Below, in pieces: positions 30,656 through 47,322 of a stretch of DNA of 64,000 nucleotides. A program made the translations under genes and the position numbers. The stretch is from Armillaria gallica (taxonomy: Eukaryota; Basidiomycota; Agaricomycetes; Agaricales; Physalacriaceae), in assembly GCA_037576215.1 (NCBI GenBank), contig JBANDB010000013.1, forward strand, positions 248,001 through 312,000, written 5' to 3'. Position 1 is the stretch's first letter, and each line of letters opens with the position of its first letter. The notes below the pieces were generated by a model. It had not been told where the DNA came from. It did no database searches and saw only the letters and a list, made by a program, of their open reading frames with translations.

Positions 30656-32179
30656 ATGTATCGTACAGCTCCAGCAAATCTCCCATTCTTCAAAATCCCA
30701 GCACCGTCGATGGAGAGGTTAGTAGTCGTTGGTCGTATGGAATCTCAAAGACCCTATAAGGCCGTACACCCGCGATCCAACAGCATAAAACTGGACGAGA
30801 TTACGTTGGTCGCATGGAATCAGCAAGCACTGTATGTTCTTGCTGGGGTGCGCACGACGGGCTACACTGTCGTCTAGGATTTCAGAGGGAGGCGTGAGAT
30901 CATCGTTCTGGTGTATGATGGTGGAGCCAGAACGTTTGCAGGCCAAGTCAGTGTGACGAATGGTCTTGCTATTGGTGGACGGCGAGGAATGAGCGTCATC
31001 GTCTGGCATCCAGATAACGTGCGTCCTATGCTGACTTTGTGACATTTTGCTCACACTATCAATCCAGGCTACCAGACTTGTAACGGCGTCTGAAGAGATC
31101 ATCGGCGAGCTCTTGAGCATGTTGAACTGGCCGTTCCAAGTCGGATGATGTCCTCGTAACCCTGACCACATCGCTACTGTCTTCGTCGATTGTACCGTTG
31201 GCATCCATTCTATTCAGTCGACTAATGAGCCAACAGCTTCCGCCACCCCCGCTACTGCCGGGAACAATGCCGACATATTTGATTCTACAGATTGCTCGCA
31301 GACCCAAGGCGGGACACTTTCCCTCAAGCAGCCACCAAATAGTTAAGACATTCAGCTTCGAAAACTTTCGGTTTTAGAAGGAAGCTAGTGTCAGTATCCA
31401 ACCTCCCCTCTGCGCAAGGGAAACACCGGAGCGTCGTCCTCCATCTCCGTAAAGTCGTTACCGAACAAGAGCTCGTCGTGCAAGCTACGACGTCGATGGC
31501 GGGCATCAAAGGAGACTGGATGCGGCGCCTGATGAGCAAGAGGCCTGGAAGGCACTGCTGAGTCTCTTCTATGCAGACTCTCGAAATGAGCTGATGACGC
31601 TCTTGGGATTCTCAAAGGCCGGTATTGCAGCTTGTATCGCCGACGCGGTCGAGAAGCTCAAGGTTGTAAGGCAGTCATGGGAGAAAGAGGTTGAGACCGA
31701 AGATGATAGCGAGCTGAAGCCTTACGAACCCGTTGTGACCCTGCTGAAGAGCTTACCTTCCACGCTGCCAGCGATGGCGATCCTTTTGGTAGGTCGGTCA
31801 AAAAGACTCTTTCAGAAATCAATGCCGATGTTACCTCGGAGGGTACTTGCCTTGCTGATGCCAAGTCTACTACGACGGCACCTTGTCTGTTCGGAGACGA
31901 CGGTCCCGGAAAACCTCAGCGTGATGCAAGTGCTGACTTTTTCAGCAGCAGAGGAGAAAGTTGCGCCTCACACCAACCTCCTCGATTGCGGCGACCATTG
32001 GTTCTGGACCTTCATCGGTATGGCCTGAGACATTCAAGAGCAACACCTCCAAGATTTATCCTGCCGACGAGTCCGAAACTGCTCGTCTGGTCTTACACGT
32101 GCGGAGGATCCTGCCTAGGCCTCTCAGTTCTGCAAGTACGTATTTGGCTGCGGCGAGTGTAGCTAGGTTAAGAGTCTAG
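30656..32179 (+). pseudogene. SEC31: SEC31 (COPII outer coat) pseudogene
   Basis: Pieces in order match fungal Sec31. WD40 part: IKLDEITLVAWN (about 30780), GYTVV-stop-DFRGRREI (30860-30900), GGRRGMSVIVWHPDN (about 30974-31018), a 49-base GTGCGT...CCAG intron, ATRLVTASEE (31068), CPRNPDHIATVFVDCTVGIH (from 31149), GGTLSLKQPP. Linker and helical part: KVVTEQELVVQA (about 31453), LFYADSRNELMTLLGFSKAG (from 31567), VEKLK, LFGDDGPGKPQRDASADFFS (about 31890-31950), ETFKSNTSKIYPADESE (about 32026). Stops TAG 30875-30877 and TGA 31146-31148 both replace family Trp codons; frame changes occur near 30765, 31375-31530, 31745 and 31960. The first WD40 blades and C-terminal half are absent. Intron retention shows it is not a processed copy. 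A functional SEC31 must exist elsewhere. Confidence 0.85.
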
Positions 32180-32499
32180 AATGCTCTATCAACGCCATTG
32201 CATTATTTTTGTACAGAAAACCCGGTGTATAATAAGTACTTCAAGTCCAATACAACAAGCATCTTACATTAATTTCGAAGTAACAAAGGGTTGAAGCGAG
32301 GCTTCAAGGACAACAGCGGTTCCTCAGCATCAATTGTACAGGCTGGAAATTGAGAGCTTCGATGAAGTACATCTCTGCTACATTTGGTACATCAGTTTAC
32401 GCTCGCGGTGAAGTCTGATTAACTCCTTGGGGTCGCTCATAACCTCAATCTCCAGTTCCGCAATCCAGCCTCCCACCGTAGTCACCTCAGCTGCCAAAC
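32180..32499. other. Spacer between pseudogenes
   Basis: No coding similarity recognised; the N-terminal two thirds of the aldo/keto reductase expected here are not visible. Confidence 0.3.
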
Positions 32500-32879
32500 C
32501 ATCAACTCTCTTTATTCCAAGGACAACTTCCCCAAGATTCTTGGACTTGTCGGTCATTTGAAGGCGATTGCATCAAAGCATAATGCGACGCCTGGTCAGG
32601 TCACCCTCGCTTGGATCCTTGCACAAGGCGACGACTTTGTCGTTATTCCGGGCACGAAGAAGATCAAGGTAGTCATGCAGTAAATCTTCAGAGCTGGCCT
32701 ACACTAACTTGTGCCCTTAGTATCTGGATGAAAACCTCGGAGCGGCCAAGGTCAAGCTCAGCCAAGAGGAGGTTGCCGCTATTCGTAAACTCGCAGAAGA
32801 AAGCGATATTCCTGGAACAAGATATCCAGAAGCTGGGATGGCATTAGTGTTGCAGGGAACGCCTGAGTTATCCAAGTAG
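32500..32879 (+). pseudogene. Aldo/keto reductase C-terminal fragment
   Basis: Two exon remnants, about 32505-32668 and 32721-32879, joined over a 52-base GTAGTC...CCTTAG intron. They encode KHNATPGQVTLAWILAQGDD, FVVIPGTKKIK then YLDENLGAAKVKLSQEEVAA, ending VLQGTPELSK-stop. The ATPxQVxLAWxLAQG and IPGTKK blocks are the NADPH-binding C-terminal third of AKR-type oxidoreductases (yeast YakC-like group). The catalytic Asp-Tyr-Lys-His region and N-terminus are absent upstream, so it cannot be functional. The remaining frame is undamaged, suggesting a more recent truncation than the SEC31 relic. Confidence 0.8.
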
Positions 32880-33497
32880 TTTTAATCAGAGGAAGCACCA
32901 CTCATGAGACTAACGGTTGTACCGATATAATGAGACAACAAAGGGTCCAGACCCAGTCGGAATCTAGCATGCCATATATTTGGATCTTATTGCTTATTCA
33001 CTGGCAAGTTTAGACATACAATCAAGAGTGCTTCGGGTTGGTTCTGGCATAGAAGAGCATACAAACGTTTGAGAACAATGGAATAAAGAACGCTGCAACG
33101 CTTGCTATCAACGTTTGTTTCACTTTCTGTACACTTTTTGAAGCTGCCTAAGCTCTCCGTATCACAGTAAAACAATACATTGATATTGCAACATGGGAGG
33201 GGATGAGCTGCTTAGGCACGCCTCTCGCGAGTGGGATTACAGAGGTCTCAAGGAGCTACAGAACAGGGATACACAAGTCACATTCCGGGAATGAATAGCA
33301 GGCATGGTAGATGGGATGCGAGGCGGCAAGCGAGTCGCTGCATACCCATGAGTCGGCATGCTACAGGTCGGACGGTAATCAGAGAAGGCGGAAGTTGGAA
33401 CACGAGCACAGCATCTGGTTCGCGGGAAAGGAGAAGAAGACATATGAAGTGACTTACCCATAGATATCCTTTACAATACTTTTAATCCAAGATAGAC
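32880..33497. other. Intergenic spacer
   Basis: 3' flanks of the AKR fragment (plus) and the following minus-strand gene; nothing else supported. Confidence 0.35.
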
Positions 33498-34640
33498 TCA
33501 GGCCGCTCGACCGCCAGTGGCCTGGTCGAGCCTCTGCTTCCTCTCCCTTTCCAACTCTTCAACCTTCCTCTCCCTCCCTTCAACCTTCCGCTCCCTCTCT
33601 GCAAGCCTACACTCCCTCTCTGCATCAGTGTCTGGCTCGTCCATACGAGCCCGAACAGTTGCGGACACACTTTGGCTTGAATGGAGCATGTCTCACTGGT
33701 GCTTTCTTCAACTCCGGATGATCGTCCATCACTTCGATGTCTCTTCGCAGTGTCGCTTCAAAGGCAGTTACAAGCTTCCGGGTAATCCCTTCCTTCACCA
33801 TCCCGTCACGGAGTTGCCCCAGGATGAGATCTAGAGTCACTGCACTGCCAGGAAGTAGAACACAGTTGTCGTCAACAAGGCGGACGAGGGCCACCGTTCC
33901 ACGGTCTGCGTATAAGGGTCCATGTTCAATAACACATCCATCTGAGTCGTCTCTCGTGCACAGGGACCTTGCTGTATGAAAGAAAAGAGCGGCAAACCAA
34001 TGGCACATGCGGTATAATGTGCTGTAGTTCTTGGCACTCTGCGTGATAGAGGTAGCGAGACAAGCGCAATGGATTACATCCATTTTCCCAGGTGGTACAT
34101 CGAACCTCTGTACTAGCTTGTATTTCGAGTTGAAGTCTTGACAGGCGTCATTGAGGTAAGCTCCAAAAGTGACGATGTCGGCATATACCGAGTTGCTTGC
34201 TGTTGGCTCTTGCATCGAGTGCATTATTCGATCGCTTGACCCTAGTTAGCAATGGGAAGAATTAACTGTGAGTACTGACGTTACAGACGACGACCCCTGT
34301 TTGAAGTGTTCGATGATCATAATTCTGTAATCTGCTTGTCGTGCCCGTACTTGGTCGTCATCACCCGACCGTATATGGACCACGACGAGCTCGTGGCAGA
34401 TGGTCCCCTGGCCTGAGCGATAGTGCTCGATATGGGCGACGTGGCACGATTAAAGGGCCCGGAGACGAAGGGCGCTACGATCTTGAGAAATAATCTCAAA
34501 CCAATCTGCGATGGCCTTAGTAAACCCCACGGCCTCGATGACACCGTATACGAAACGTTCGGGTTTCTGCACATGTCCTGGATATGTTTTCTCGTTACTA
34601 GACATAGTGTCGTAAAGGAAAGGGGTGCAGGAGGAGAGAC
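33498..34640 (-). pseudogene. Mushroom-type hypothetical protein with C-terminal coiled coil, interrupted
   Basis: Read on the minus strand from about 34640: KTYPGHVQKPERFVYGVIEA and FTKAIADWFEII, then a TAA at 34450-34452, then VAHIEHYRSGQGTICHELVV, an intron-like gap near 34230-34280, SNSVYADIVTFGAYLNDACQ, MVKEGITRKLVTAFEATLRR, and after another GT...AG gap (about 33635-33700) a charged coiled coil (AERECRLAERERKVEGRERK) ending in a stop at 33498. The pattern looks like a lineage-specific mushroom family of unknown function. Because of the in-frame TAA I call it a pseudogene, though an unrecognised intron could bypass it. Confidence 0.45.
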
Positions 34641-35249
34641 ATTGCAGCGGGTACGATAAAAGTCTAGTAATAAATAATCAAATTTCATAAGGCTGTATCT
34701 ATTTGGCTCCCCCGGGAGCACCATTACGAATCACCTGCCCCGCCAGGGAGTTTAGGGTTCAAGGACACCCTTCTGGTTTGGCTGTATCTCGAGAGTACTA
34801 GACCATCACCTTTTTGAGATCTAATCTATTCGGACTCACAGTCTCTTTGCATGATTAATCAGATTTAACGCATCTGTTGGGATCATTGAGTCAGGACTCA
34901 GGGAAGGTTGACCCTCAAGCTTCATGAGCTGCCAGCACGGGTAAATTCAGATAGGACTTATAAGCTGAGCTCGTGGGGAATTTTGACATGAACCTTGCGA
35001 GCAGAACGAAGATAGAAGGAATTGTTATGTTTGCGACTGTGCGCTATAAATGCATTTTGTGAGTTGTAAGTCAAGAAAATTTAGTCTACGTCATCCATCC
35101 ACGAAACGAGGCGACAGTCAATCGACAGCGTCAGGAACCTGCCAGTGAGCATACCGTGCCGTGTAAGGATGATGATGATGATGATAGCAGACGGTCAGGG
35201 CCCGTAGAAACAGCCGTGACAGCCCGTCAAAACGTGACAGTAGTAACCC

Positions 35250-35510
35250 CTCTTCACTGGTATTCACTGATATCCACTCCACGCTATGCCATGCGATGGG
35301 TGGCATCCAGCAGTGAATTCAAGTGTAGGAGCGGTCAACTCTACACTGATATCCATCAGATATCCATGCGAAGACCTGTTCATGTTATTCAGTGGACCGC
35401 AGTGAACTGCAGTGAACATCAGTGACAACCCGTGTGCATCATTACCAATCCCTTCTCACGTGATATCACTGGCCTTCACTGGCTTATCTGAGTAAAGTCC
35501 AGTAGAGCCT
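35250..35510. repeat. Cluster of CACTG/CAGTG words in both orientations
   Basis: Ten CACTG or CAGTG pentamers lie within about 260 bases, most inside TTCACTG / CAGTGAA heptamers, together with repeated CTGATATCC and ATATCC words. Dense short motifs in both orientations resemble subterminal repeats of a DNA transposon or an array of protein-binding sites. A sparser version is at 27500-27590. Confidence 0.5.
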
Positions 35511-35670
35511 GCCAAAGTCCATGGCATCATCGAAACGCGACCGTGTGACCTGCTCTTTGCAAGAGTGTGTTTTTCAATAAACATTCAATTAATCTCCACA
35601 AAGTATCCTGTTATGATGTCGAGATGGCCGATCAGTACTTCAGTCAAACGGTAAACCTCCCCATCCTTCG

Positions 35671-35677
35671 TATATAA
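35671..35677 (+). promoter_or_regulatory. TATA box of the membrane protein gene
   Basis: TATATAA, 90 bases upstream of the ATG at 35767. Confidence 0.55.
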
Positions 35678-35766
35678 TTTCTGACTTGTCCTTTTCTTCC
35701 AACCCTTGAATCGCTGCAAGCCTTTCGGGTCGAGGTACCTTCAGCCTTGAAGCTTGAAGCTTGACG

Positions 35767-36917
35767 ATGGAGCCCTCGTCTATCTTGTCGTTTTGTCTCG
35801 TTTTACTTCTTTCTCTCTCGACGTGCGCCCTCACGAACATCACGGTCGACGATACTAGCAGTATGATCAACTACAAGGGAATCTGGGATGCAAGCGACAG
35901 CCATACCTCCTCATTAGACTACGGGGGTAGCCATACATTAAGCAGCGACAGCTCTGCTTCCGCCACCTTCACATTTACCGGTGTGTCACGCCAGCGCTTA
36001 GTTCCATTTTCAACTTCTGACGCGCCTTTTCCCTTCTAAAAGGTGTTGCTGTATGTGTTCTATACCCCTTGTGGCCGTATCCAGTTAGCGTGATGATTAC
36101 TGTTGACGGTGGGGTCAAGACGATCCTCAACCTCACAGATGCCGTAGCTTCAACCACAGAGCCTGGCGGTTCAGAATCATCACAGTCTTGTGTCCGGTGG
36201 TGCATGACTGGGTTGTCAAACTCAGAGCATGAAGCTGTTGTGACAATGCCGCCTTCAGGTAGCTTGATAGTCGTGGATGCATTTAGGTGAGCGACTCAAA
36301 GCTTCTTCTCTGAGGCTTGATGTTTTACTCACCGCTCAAATAGTTACACCGATGTTAATGTTTCCGAGGCTTCCACGTGTTCGACTGCCACAGCGTCTTC
36401 TGCTTCTGCGACCTCAACCGGCAGTAGTAATGTCGGTATGAACGGTTTGAGAAGCACTGTACTGTGTATCGCCCTTGGCGCTTCATTTAGTGGCGCCATC
36501 TTGCTGACAGCAATTATCCTCTTCTTGTTCCGTTACCGATGGCACCGAAACATGTCCACTTCACCAGTCGCCAATTCAACGATCAACTTGCTCTCGCCTG
36601 ACGATATCATGCCGACACCGTATTTAACACAACAACCCACAATCATGATGCACGACCATACATGTTCCACCGACGCATCTCCTGCACCTACACCTGCACA
36701 TATCACAGAGACGCTCCCTGCGTCCCCGCCGAAGTCGTATTCGCACTCATTGAATCCGACCAATCCGGAGGAGAACATCCCAAGTTTAAACGGCCGCCAT
36801 GATTTGCCATCACCAGCTGCTGGTGCCAACGCAAAATCGATACTCTCTCCCTCGGAGCAGAGTCAGGCTGTAGGGGAAATGTTGCCTCCACCTTCATATA
36901 GTGAGAATTACGGTTGA
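35767..36917 (+). CDS. Single-pass membrane protein with galactose-binding-like ectodomain
   Basis: Exons 35767-35980, 36043-36286 and 36344-36917, in frame, encode 343 residues. The N-terminus MEPSSILSFCLVLLLSLSTC is a signal peptide. The ectodomain begins NITVDDTSSMINYKGIWDAS, continues LDYGGSHTLSSDSSASATFT FTG, and crosses intron 1 into VAVCVLYPLWPYPVSVMITV, the beta-sandwich pattern shared by a very large mushroom family (carbohydrate-binding-like fold, ligands unknown). A Ser/Thr-rich stalk leads to one membrane span (ALGASFSGAILLTAIILFLF) and a basic stop-transfer RYRWHR. The cytoplasmic tail is Pro-rich and ends PPPSYSENYG, a possible PPxY-type adaptor site. A TATA box lies 90 bases upstream. 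The first ATG in a strong context is taken as start. Intact. Confidence 0.8.
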
Positions 36918-38368
36918 TGCTGTCGGTTACCACACACCTACCCGTTCTGACATTATCCTCCTTGACTACTTTTCTAATTTATCTTCAAGGCCGATTCGCT
37001 GTTAGCTCTCATGTTCATGTCCTTTATCTGCATCCACTTATTTGTACAGACTTAACTATTCCAGACTACGTTAGGTACCAGTAGACTCCTCAGGAGGAAT
37101 AGGCGGATAAAATCAATTCCTCCACAAAATGCGAAGACCGATTTTCCGGGCGCGGAAAGAATTCACTGACCCATATCCTTGGGTTATGACTGCCTACCAT
37201 AGAGTGTTGGCGGCGGTACATAACGCTGCAAGGTTCGACATACACTGGCTAAGGCAATCCTTTCGCAAGTACCCTTAACGCGCTGATCATATTGTACTTG
37301 AGGGTAAGACGGTCTTCTTGACATGGCACCTGCATAGCAGCCATTTCTTGGGATGTGATCACGAGCAGAAAAAGCACTACCAGGTTGACAGGGATTCAGC
37401 GTAGTCTTAGTAGCTAGCCGCACGCGAAGCGATACCCAATTAAATATTGCAGCCTCATTGATATCAGGCCAAGTAGATGTAAAGAACCGCCATGATGTCG
37501 ACGACTTTCCCAGCACGGGCCGGGGTATTGCAAAATACCCTCAGTGGTATACACGTCACGTCCTGAGTGTCGCGTCCTTCAACTTATCCAACTTGAATTT
37601 GTAGAATCAATCTGGCCACAACTGTCATCCAATTTACCTTCTTCTTTCCTACCACCTACAATGATTAATGATGCCCCGACCGACCTTTTTCGCATCCTCC
37701 CGTACCAAGCCTGCAACAAAAGCCTCCTGGTTCTCGACCTCAAGCAAGGCCAACCTAGAAGAAAATCGACGAGTTCCTCAGCAAAAGGCTGCGACGATTC
37801 CATAGCGAGGAAAAAGACGACCCGACGACGAAAGTGATAGGCTAGAGTGGAATGTAACCGATGGAGGAGAGGCATATGCGCCATCACGAACATCGAGAAA
37901 TCGTCCAAGCAATAGCAGTGGGAGAGGCGTTACGTCATTGTGGACGCTGCCGCAGAAGAGATTTCCGAAGCCACCTCGAGTACATCACAGTTACTAGTTG
38001 ACAAGAAGATTACCATGAACAACAAAATGATCCAATAAGTCTCGGGCCCTTGCCATCTTTTCCGCTACTGGAAACACGCCAGTTCAACGGACCACCTGAA
38101 ACGTGTTCAACAATTCGGTCGATACACTTCCGGTCAAGGAATGAACATCATTGACCACTCACACGTGTTCAATAAACCATGACGCGGATGTCTGATGAAT
38201 TAGCGAGCCAATCGGAACCTGGCCTTACTGCAAGAGTCTGCTACTAATTCTTGTGTCTCGGTGCGGTTCCTGGCATTCGGTTAGGATCCCGTAAAAATAG
38301 GCGATATCCATCGAGACGACAGGAGAAGACGGTGTTACCATTTCTTTCCAGGTCATGCATATCCGATC
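36918..38368. other. Intergenic region with possible degenerate coding sequence
   Basis: Between about 37680 and 37970 one plus frame holds hydrophilic stretches (PTFFASSRTKPATKASWFST, RRPDDESDRLEWNVTDGGEA) separated by stops. This may be a decayed gene, but no family is recognised. Confidence 0.25.
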
Positions 38369-40053
38369 ATGTCTGCTACTGTCGACAATGATTCAAGTGA
38401 ACAGAACGACTGGAGCTCTTGCTCGAATCTCGCAACACCGAATTGCTTTACCGCCTGGCCATTTGGTGCAAGTGTTGAATTCAGTCTTGGGCTCTCCAGA
38501 GAACAGTGATGCGCACTACCTATTTGAAAGTCGATTCCATGCTAAAGTCTTGGGGACATGACACACCATTGAAAATCCCACCCACTTAATGCTTGTCGTA
38601 TCTGAGGCTCAAGATATGTATGTATATTACAGATCCCTTACCTGACGGCAACACTAATTTCAGCTAATAGGGAGAGCATGTTTTCGGACTCACAAGTTTG
38701 TCACGATCCACGCGAATCCCTCGTTTGCCCAGCGTGCACGAATCCTACCGTACCCTTGACCATTAAAACCGCAGCCTATTTTCACTCAAGTTGGAGCACC
38801 CCTCCTCCATGGGACCATCAACCATCATCAGAACCGTACGTTTTTGTTTCTAGCCATCCCCACAGTGTCAATTCTTCTTGACAAAGAAGGATCAAATAGG
38901 CCGAAACCTGTCTTGTCTTTACATCGCTCACTCGGGGATTGAGCTACACATCAGCATCACCATACAACGAGAAAAGTCCGTGCTCCAACGTACCTATGAT
39001 ATGTCTCATGTGCTCCCATTTCGATCCGAACGCGCCAGCTATACGGAGGGACACAGAAAAAAAGCATATGATTCAACGCATCTCCATCGGTACGAGCATC
39101 TACAAACAGTGAAAGACTATCATTGAAGAAGATTTACGATAACCACCGCAACATGAAAAAGGCTCCGGCCCATAAACACCAGGAAAAGAAGTGGGGTCCC
39201 CTGCTCGCCTCAGAGGATCACAGTTCACGGATGTCACAGCTGTATGTTTGAAAATACGAATCAATTGAATGACAACAATACATGATCAAGGACAACAGAT
39301 CTTGAGAACGGCACCTCGAGTCTGGACGACGAAGGTGACGTTGATTGCGGACAGGACAACGAATGTATTGATGATGGCGGAGGGAAAGAGTTGGATAGCC
39401 TTGACGGTGACAAATACGAGAAATCTTGGTCAGTGTCTGATACTAATGGAGATGATGGTGTTCATCGTGAGGAAGAGTCGCACGTAGACAAAGACGACGA
39501 CTTACCATATGGGCCCTCTCTATCACCTTGGATTCCCGCTGAAGGTCATTCACCATGCGACGGAGGCCATACCCAAGTAACAGGTAGAACCACAGTTCAC
39601 CACGACCAGTCCTCCCAAAAAAGTCTGATTAGCATACTATCCCAGTCACCACTGGTCGGTAAATGTCATCCCTCATCCACCAACGTTTCCGCAGGCCTTG
39701 CCTCGTTGAACCGGGAATGATACCAGCCCTACCAGTAACGTGGAGTCCGGGCACCAGTCCACACGAGAATAGCGGTCGAGAACATTGTTCCTCTCAGATT
39801 GTATGTGCGGTCGTCGAGTTGAAGTTGAAGAACAAGAAATGGCTGCGAGCAGCAAAGTGCACAGAGAAAGGGTGTGAAACGGTTTATGTGAGTTTTCCTC
39901 ATTGCCAGAGATACAACAACTAAAACAAACGTTAATTTCATTTAGGATGTGTAGATCTGGAGTACATACAGAAGCAATGGCGATGCGATTCATGTTCTGT
40001 GTCGAGCAGCACGCCAGCGAAGAAGCGGAGGGACTGGAACACGCAAAATTGAC
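38369..40053 (+). pseudogene. Degenerate gene with PHD-like zinc finger tail
   Basis: An ATG at 38369 opens MSATVDNDSSEQNDWSSCSN, stopping after 46 codons. Other stretches follow in changing frames: CHDPRESLVCPACTNPTVPL (about 38695) and an acidic part from about 39340 (DGDKYEKSWSVSDTNGDDGV) to 39718. At 39780-39885 CAVVELKLKNKKWLRAAKCT and EKGCETVY occur, then GTGAGT. About 50 bases on comes FHLGCVDLEYIQKQWRCDSC, ending near 40053. Joined, the two halves make a C-x4-C ... H-x2-C ... W-x-C-x2-C finger resembling a PHD finger. The acceptor before HLGC is missing, so correct splicing looks impossible. Related tails occur in multi-copy mushroom genes. Confidence 0.4.
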
Positions 40054-40220
40054 ATCGGAAGGCGAGTCGGACCGATGGGCCGATGTTCAATCAAACACGG
40101 TGACTCGTCATCTCCGCCGACGCTCATCTAATGGTCGGTAATAATCACCGCGAAATGTATCTCAGAGGTCTAAACAATGCTAAATACGTCTAGGGTCTGA
40201 ACTGAAATATCTGGGAGCAG
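40041..40220 (+). repeat. Dispersed repeat, copy B
   Basis: Second copy of the repeat at 26111-26266, same orientation, about 14 kb away. It begins within the last codons of the degenerate zinc-finger gene and extends into its 3' flank, with an extra 22 bases relative to copy A. Confidence 0.7.
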
Positions 40221-40906
40221 GAGAAGTGTTTTATATGCTCGTGATATCCGAGACGACGACGACGGTCGGGTTCAAAGCACTCCGAGAATGTCATGATTGA
40301 CGGTGAAGGATGGCTGGCGAATTGGGGAGGTGTGGGAGGGGATCAGGACTGATGGGGAGTGATGACTTCGATGGCGATAACACATTGGACGAGACCGTCA
40401 CGATCGTAGGATGATTTGACTCTCTACCAATCTACCGAAGCAGATTTTGGCGTATATATCGATATAGCGATGTTGCTACTTATCTCCGAGGGAGCTGGCC
40501 GTCTCCACTACATCGAATCGTCATCCAATACAGGGAGGGAACTGGTCTGTACACTAATAAAGACTAATGAACTGCTAATAGAATCAAGTTCTACAACCCA
40601 TCTTCCTTCCTCGAACCTCAAACGAAGATCCCGAATGCGACGCCTGAGGTTTTCCGATGAAACTTCTGCTCTTGGTGACAGCAATTTAGCTCTCCGCTCT
40701 ACGATTGCATCTTTTCTTGCAAAAAAAAGTTCATATCGAAATCTCGACTTGAGGACGGGGAGACATCCCAACTTCCGTGGTGCACTCGTATCTATCTATG
40801 TATGTATACAACTACGTACTGGTTCTCGGTTCGATTCTTCTCTGACCTTCAAAAATTCGTAGCATCCTGGGTACACGATTTCGAAACTCCTCGGTTGCTT
40901 ATTGCA
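40221..40906. other. Upstream region of the ABC transporter gene
   Basis: A minus-strand frame of 87 codons (40508-40771; KDAIVERRAKLLSPRAEVSS) is charged and helical-looking but has no partner exon or domain. Otherwise promoter sequence of the ABC transporter. Confidence 0.3.
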
Positions 40907-46919
<6,013 letters not shown>

Positions 46920-47322
46920 TGTTGTTTTCAGATCTAGATGATGTACTTCTTGGTGTAGTGCCCATATTTAAATGCGTGCTCTGTGTTCTTCGTAGCGCTT
47001 CACCACAGCGACTAGCTCGATGGACGATTTACGAAGGAGTTTTCTTTTCAAAGGAATTTCAGGGACGATGTCAGTGTCCCTGTATAAAATATTCCGGCTG
47101 CTCTCAGAATGTTTAGTTACCAATGGTTCTTGGACTCTCGAGAGCTTCGCCACCTCCGCTCCTTGCGATGGTACGATGATAGATAACAAGGTCCCTGAGC
47201 ATTGCTCTGGTCCCGCGTACCTGTAGTAGACAGACAGTGTGTTCAGGATGACAATGACGATTTCCTGAGTGACCAACGAGTTCTTTGCATTATTGCTACG
47301 AGACAAGAATGAATGATACGCT
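46920..47322. other. Convergent 3' flanks
   Basis: Between the ABC transporter stop (plus) and the acyl-CoA dehydrogenase stop (minus); UTR sequence only. Confidence 0.4.

Larger units (their letters stand above)
34641..35766. other. Intergenic region with a CACTG-rich cluster
   Basis: Holds a short GAT microsatellite at about 35167-35184 and the CACTG/CAGTG cluster listed separately. A TATA motif lies at 35671. No gene. Confidence 0.4.

Noticed and set aside
40508..40771. 87-codon charged minus-strand frame
   Set aside because: No partner exon, domain or promoter evidence; mentioned only within the intergenic entry.
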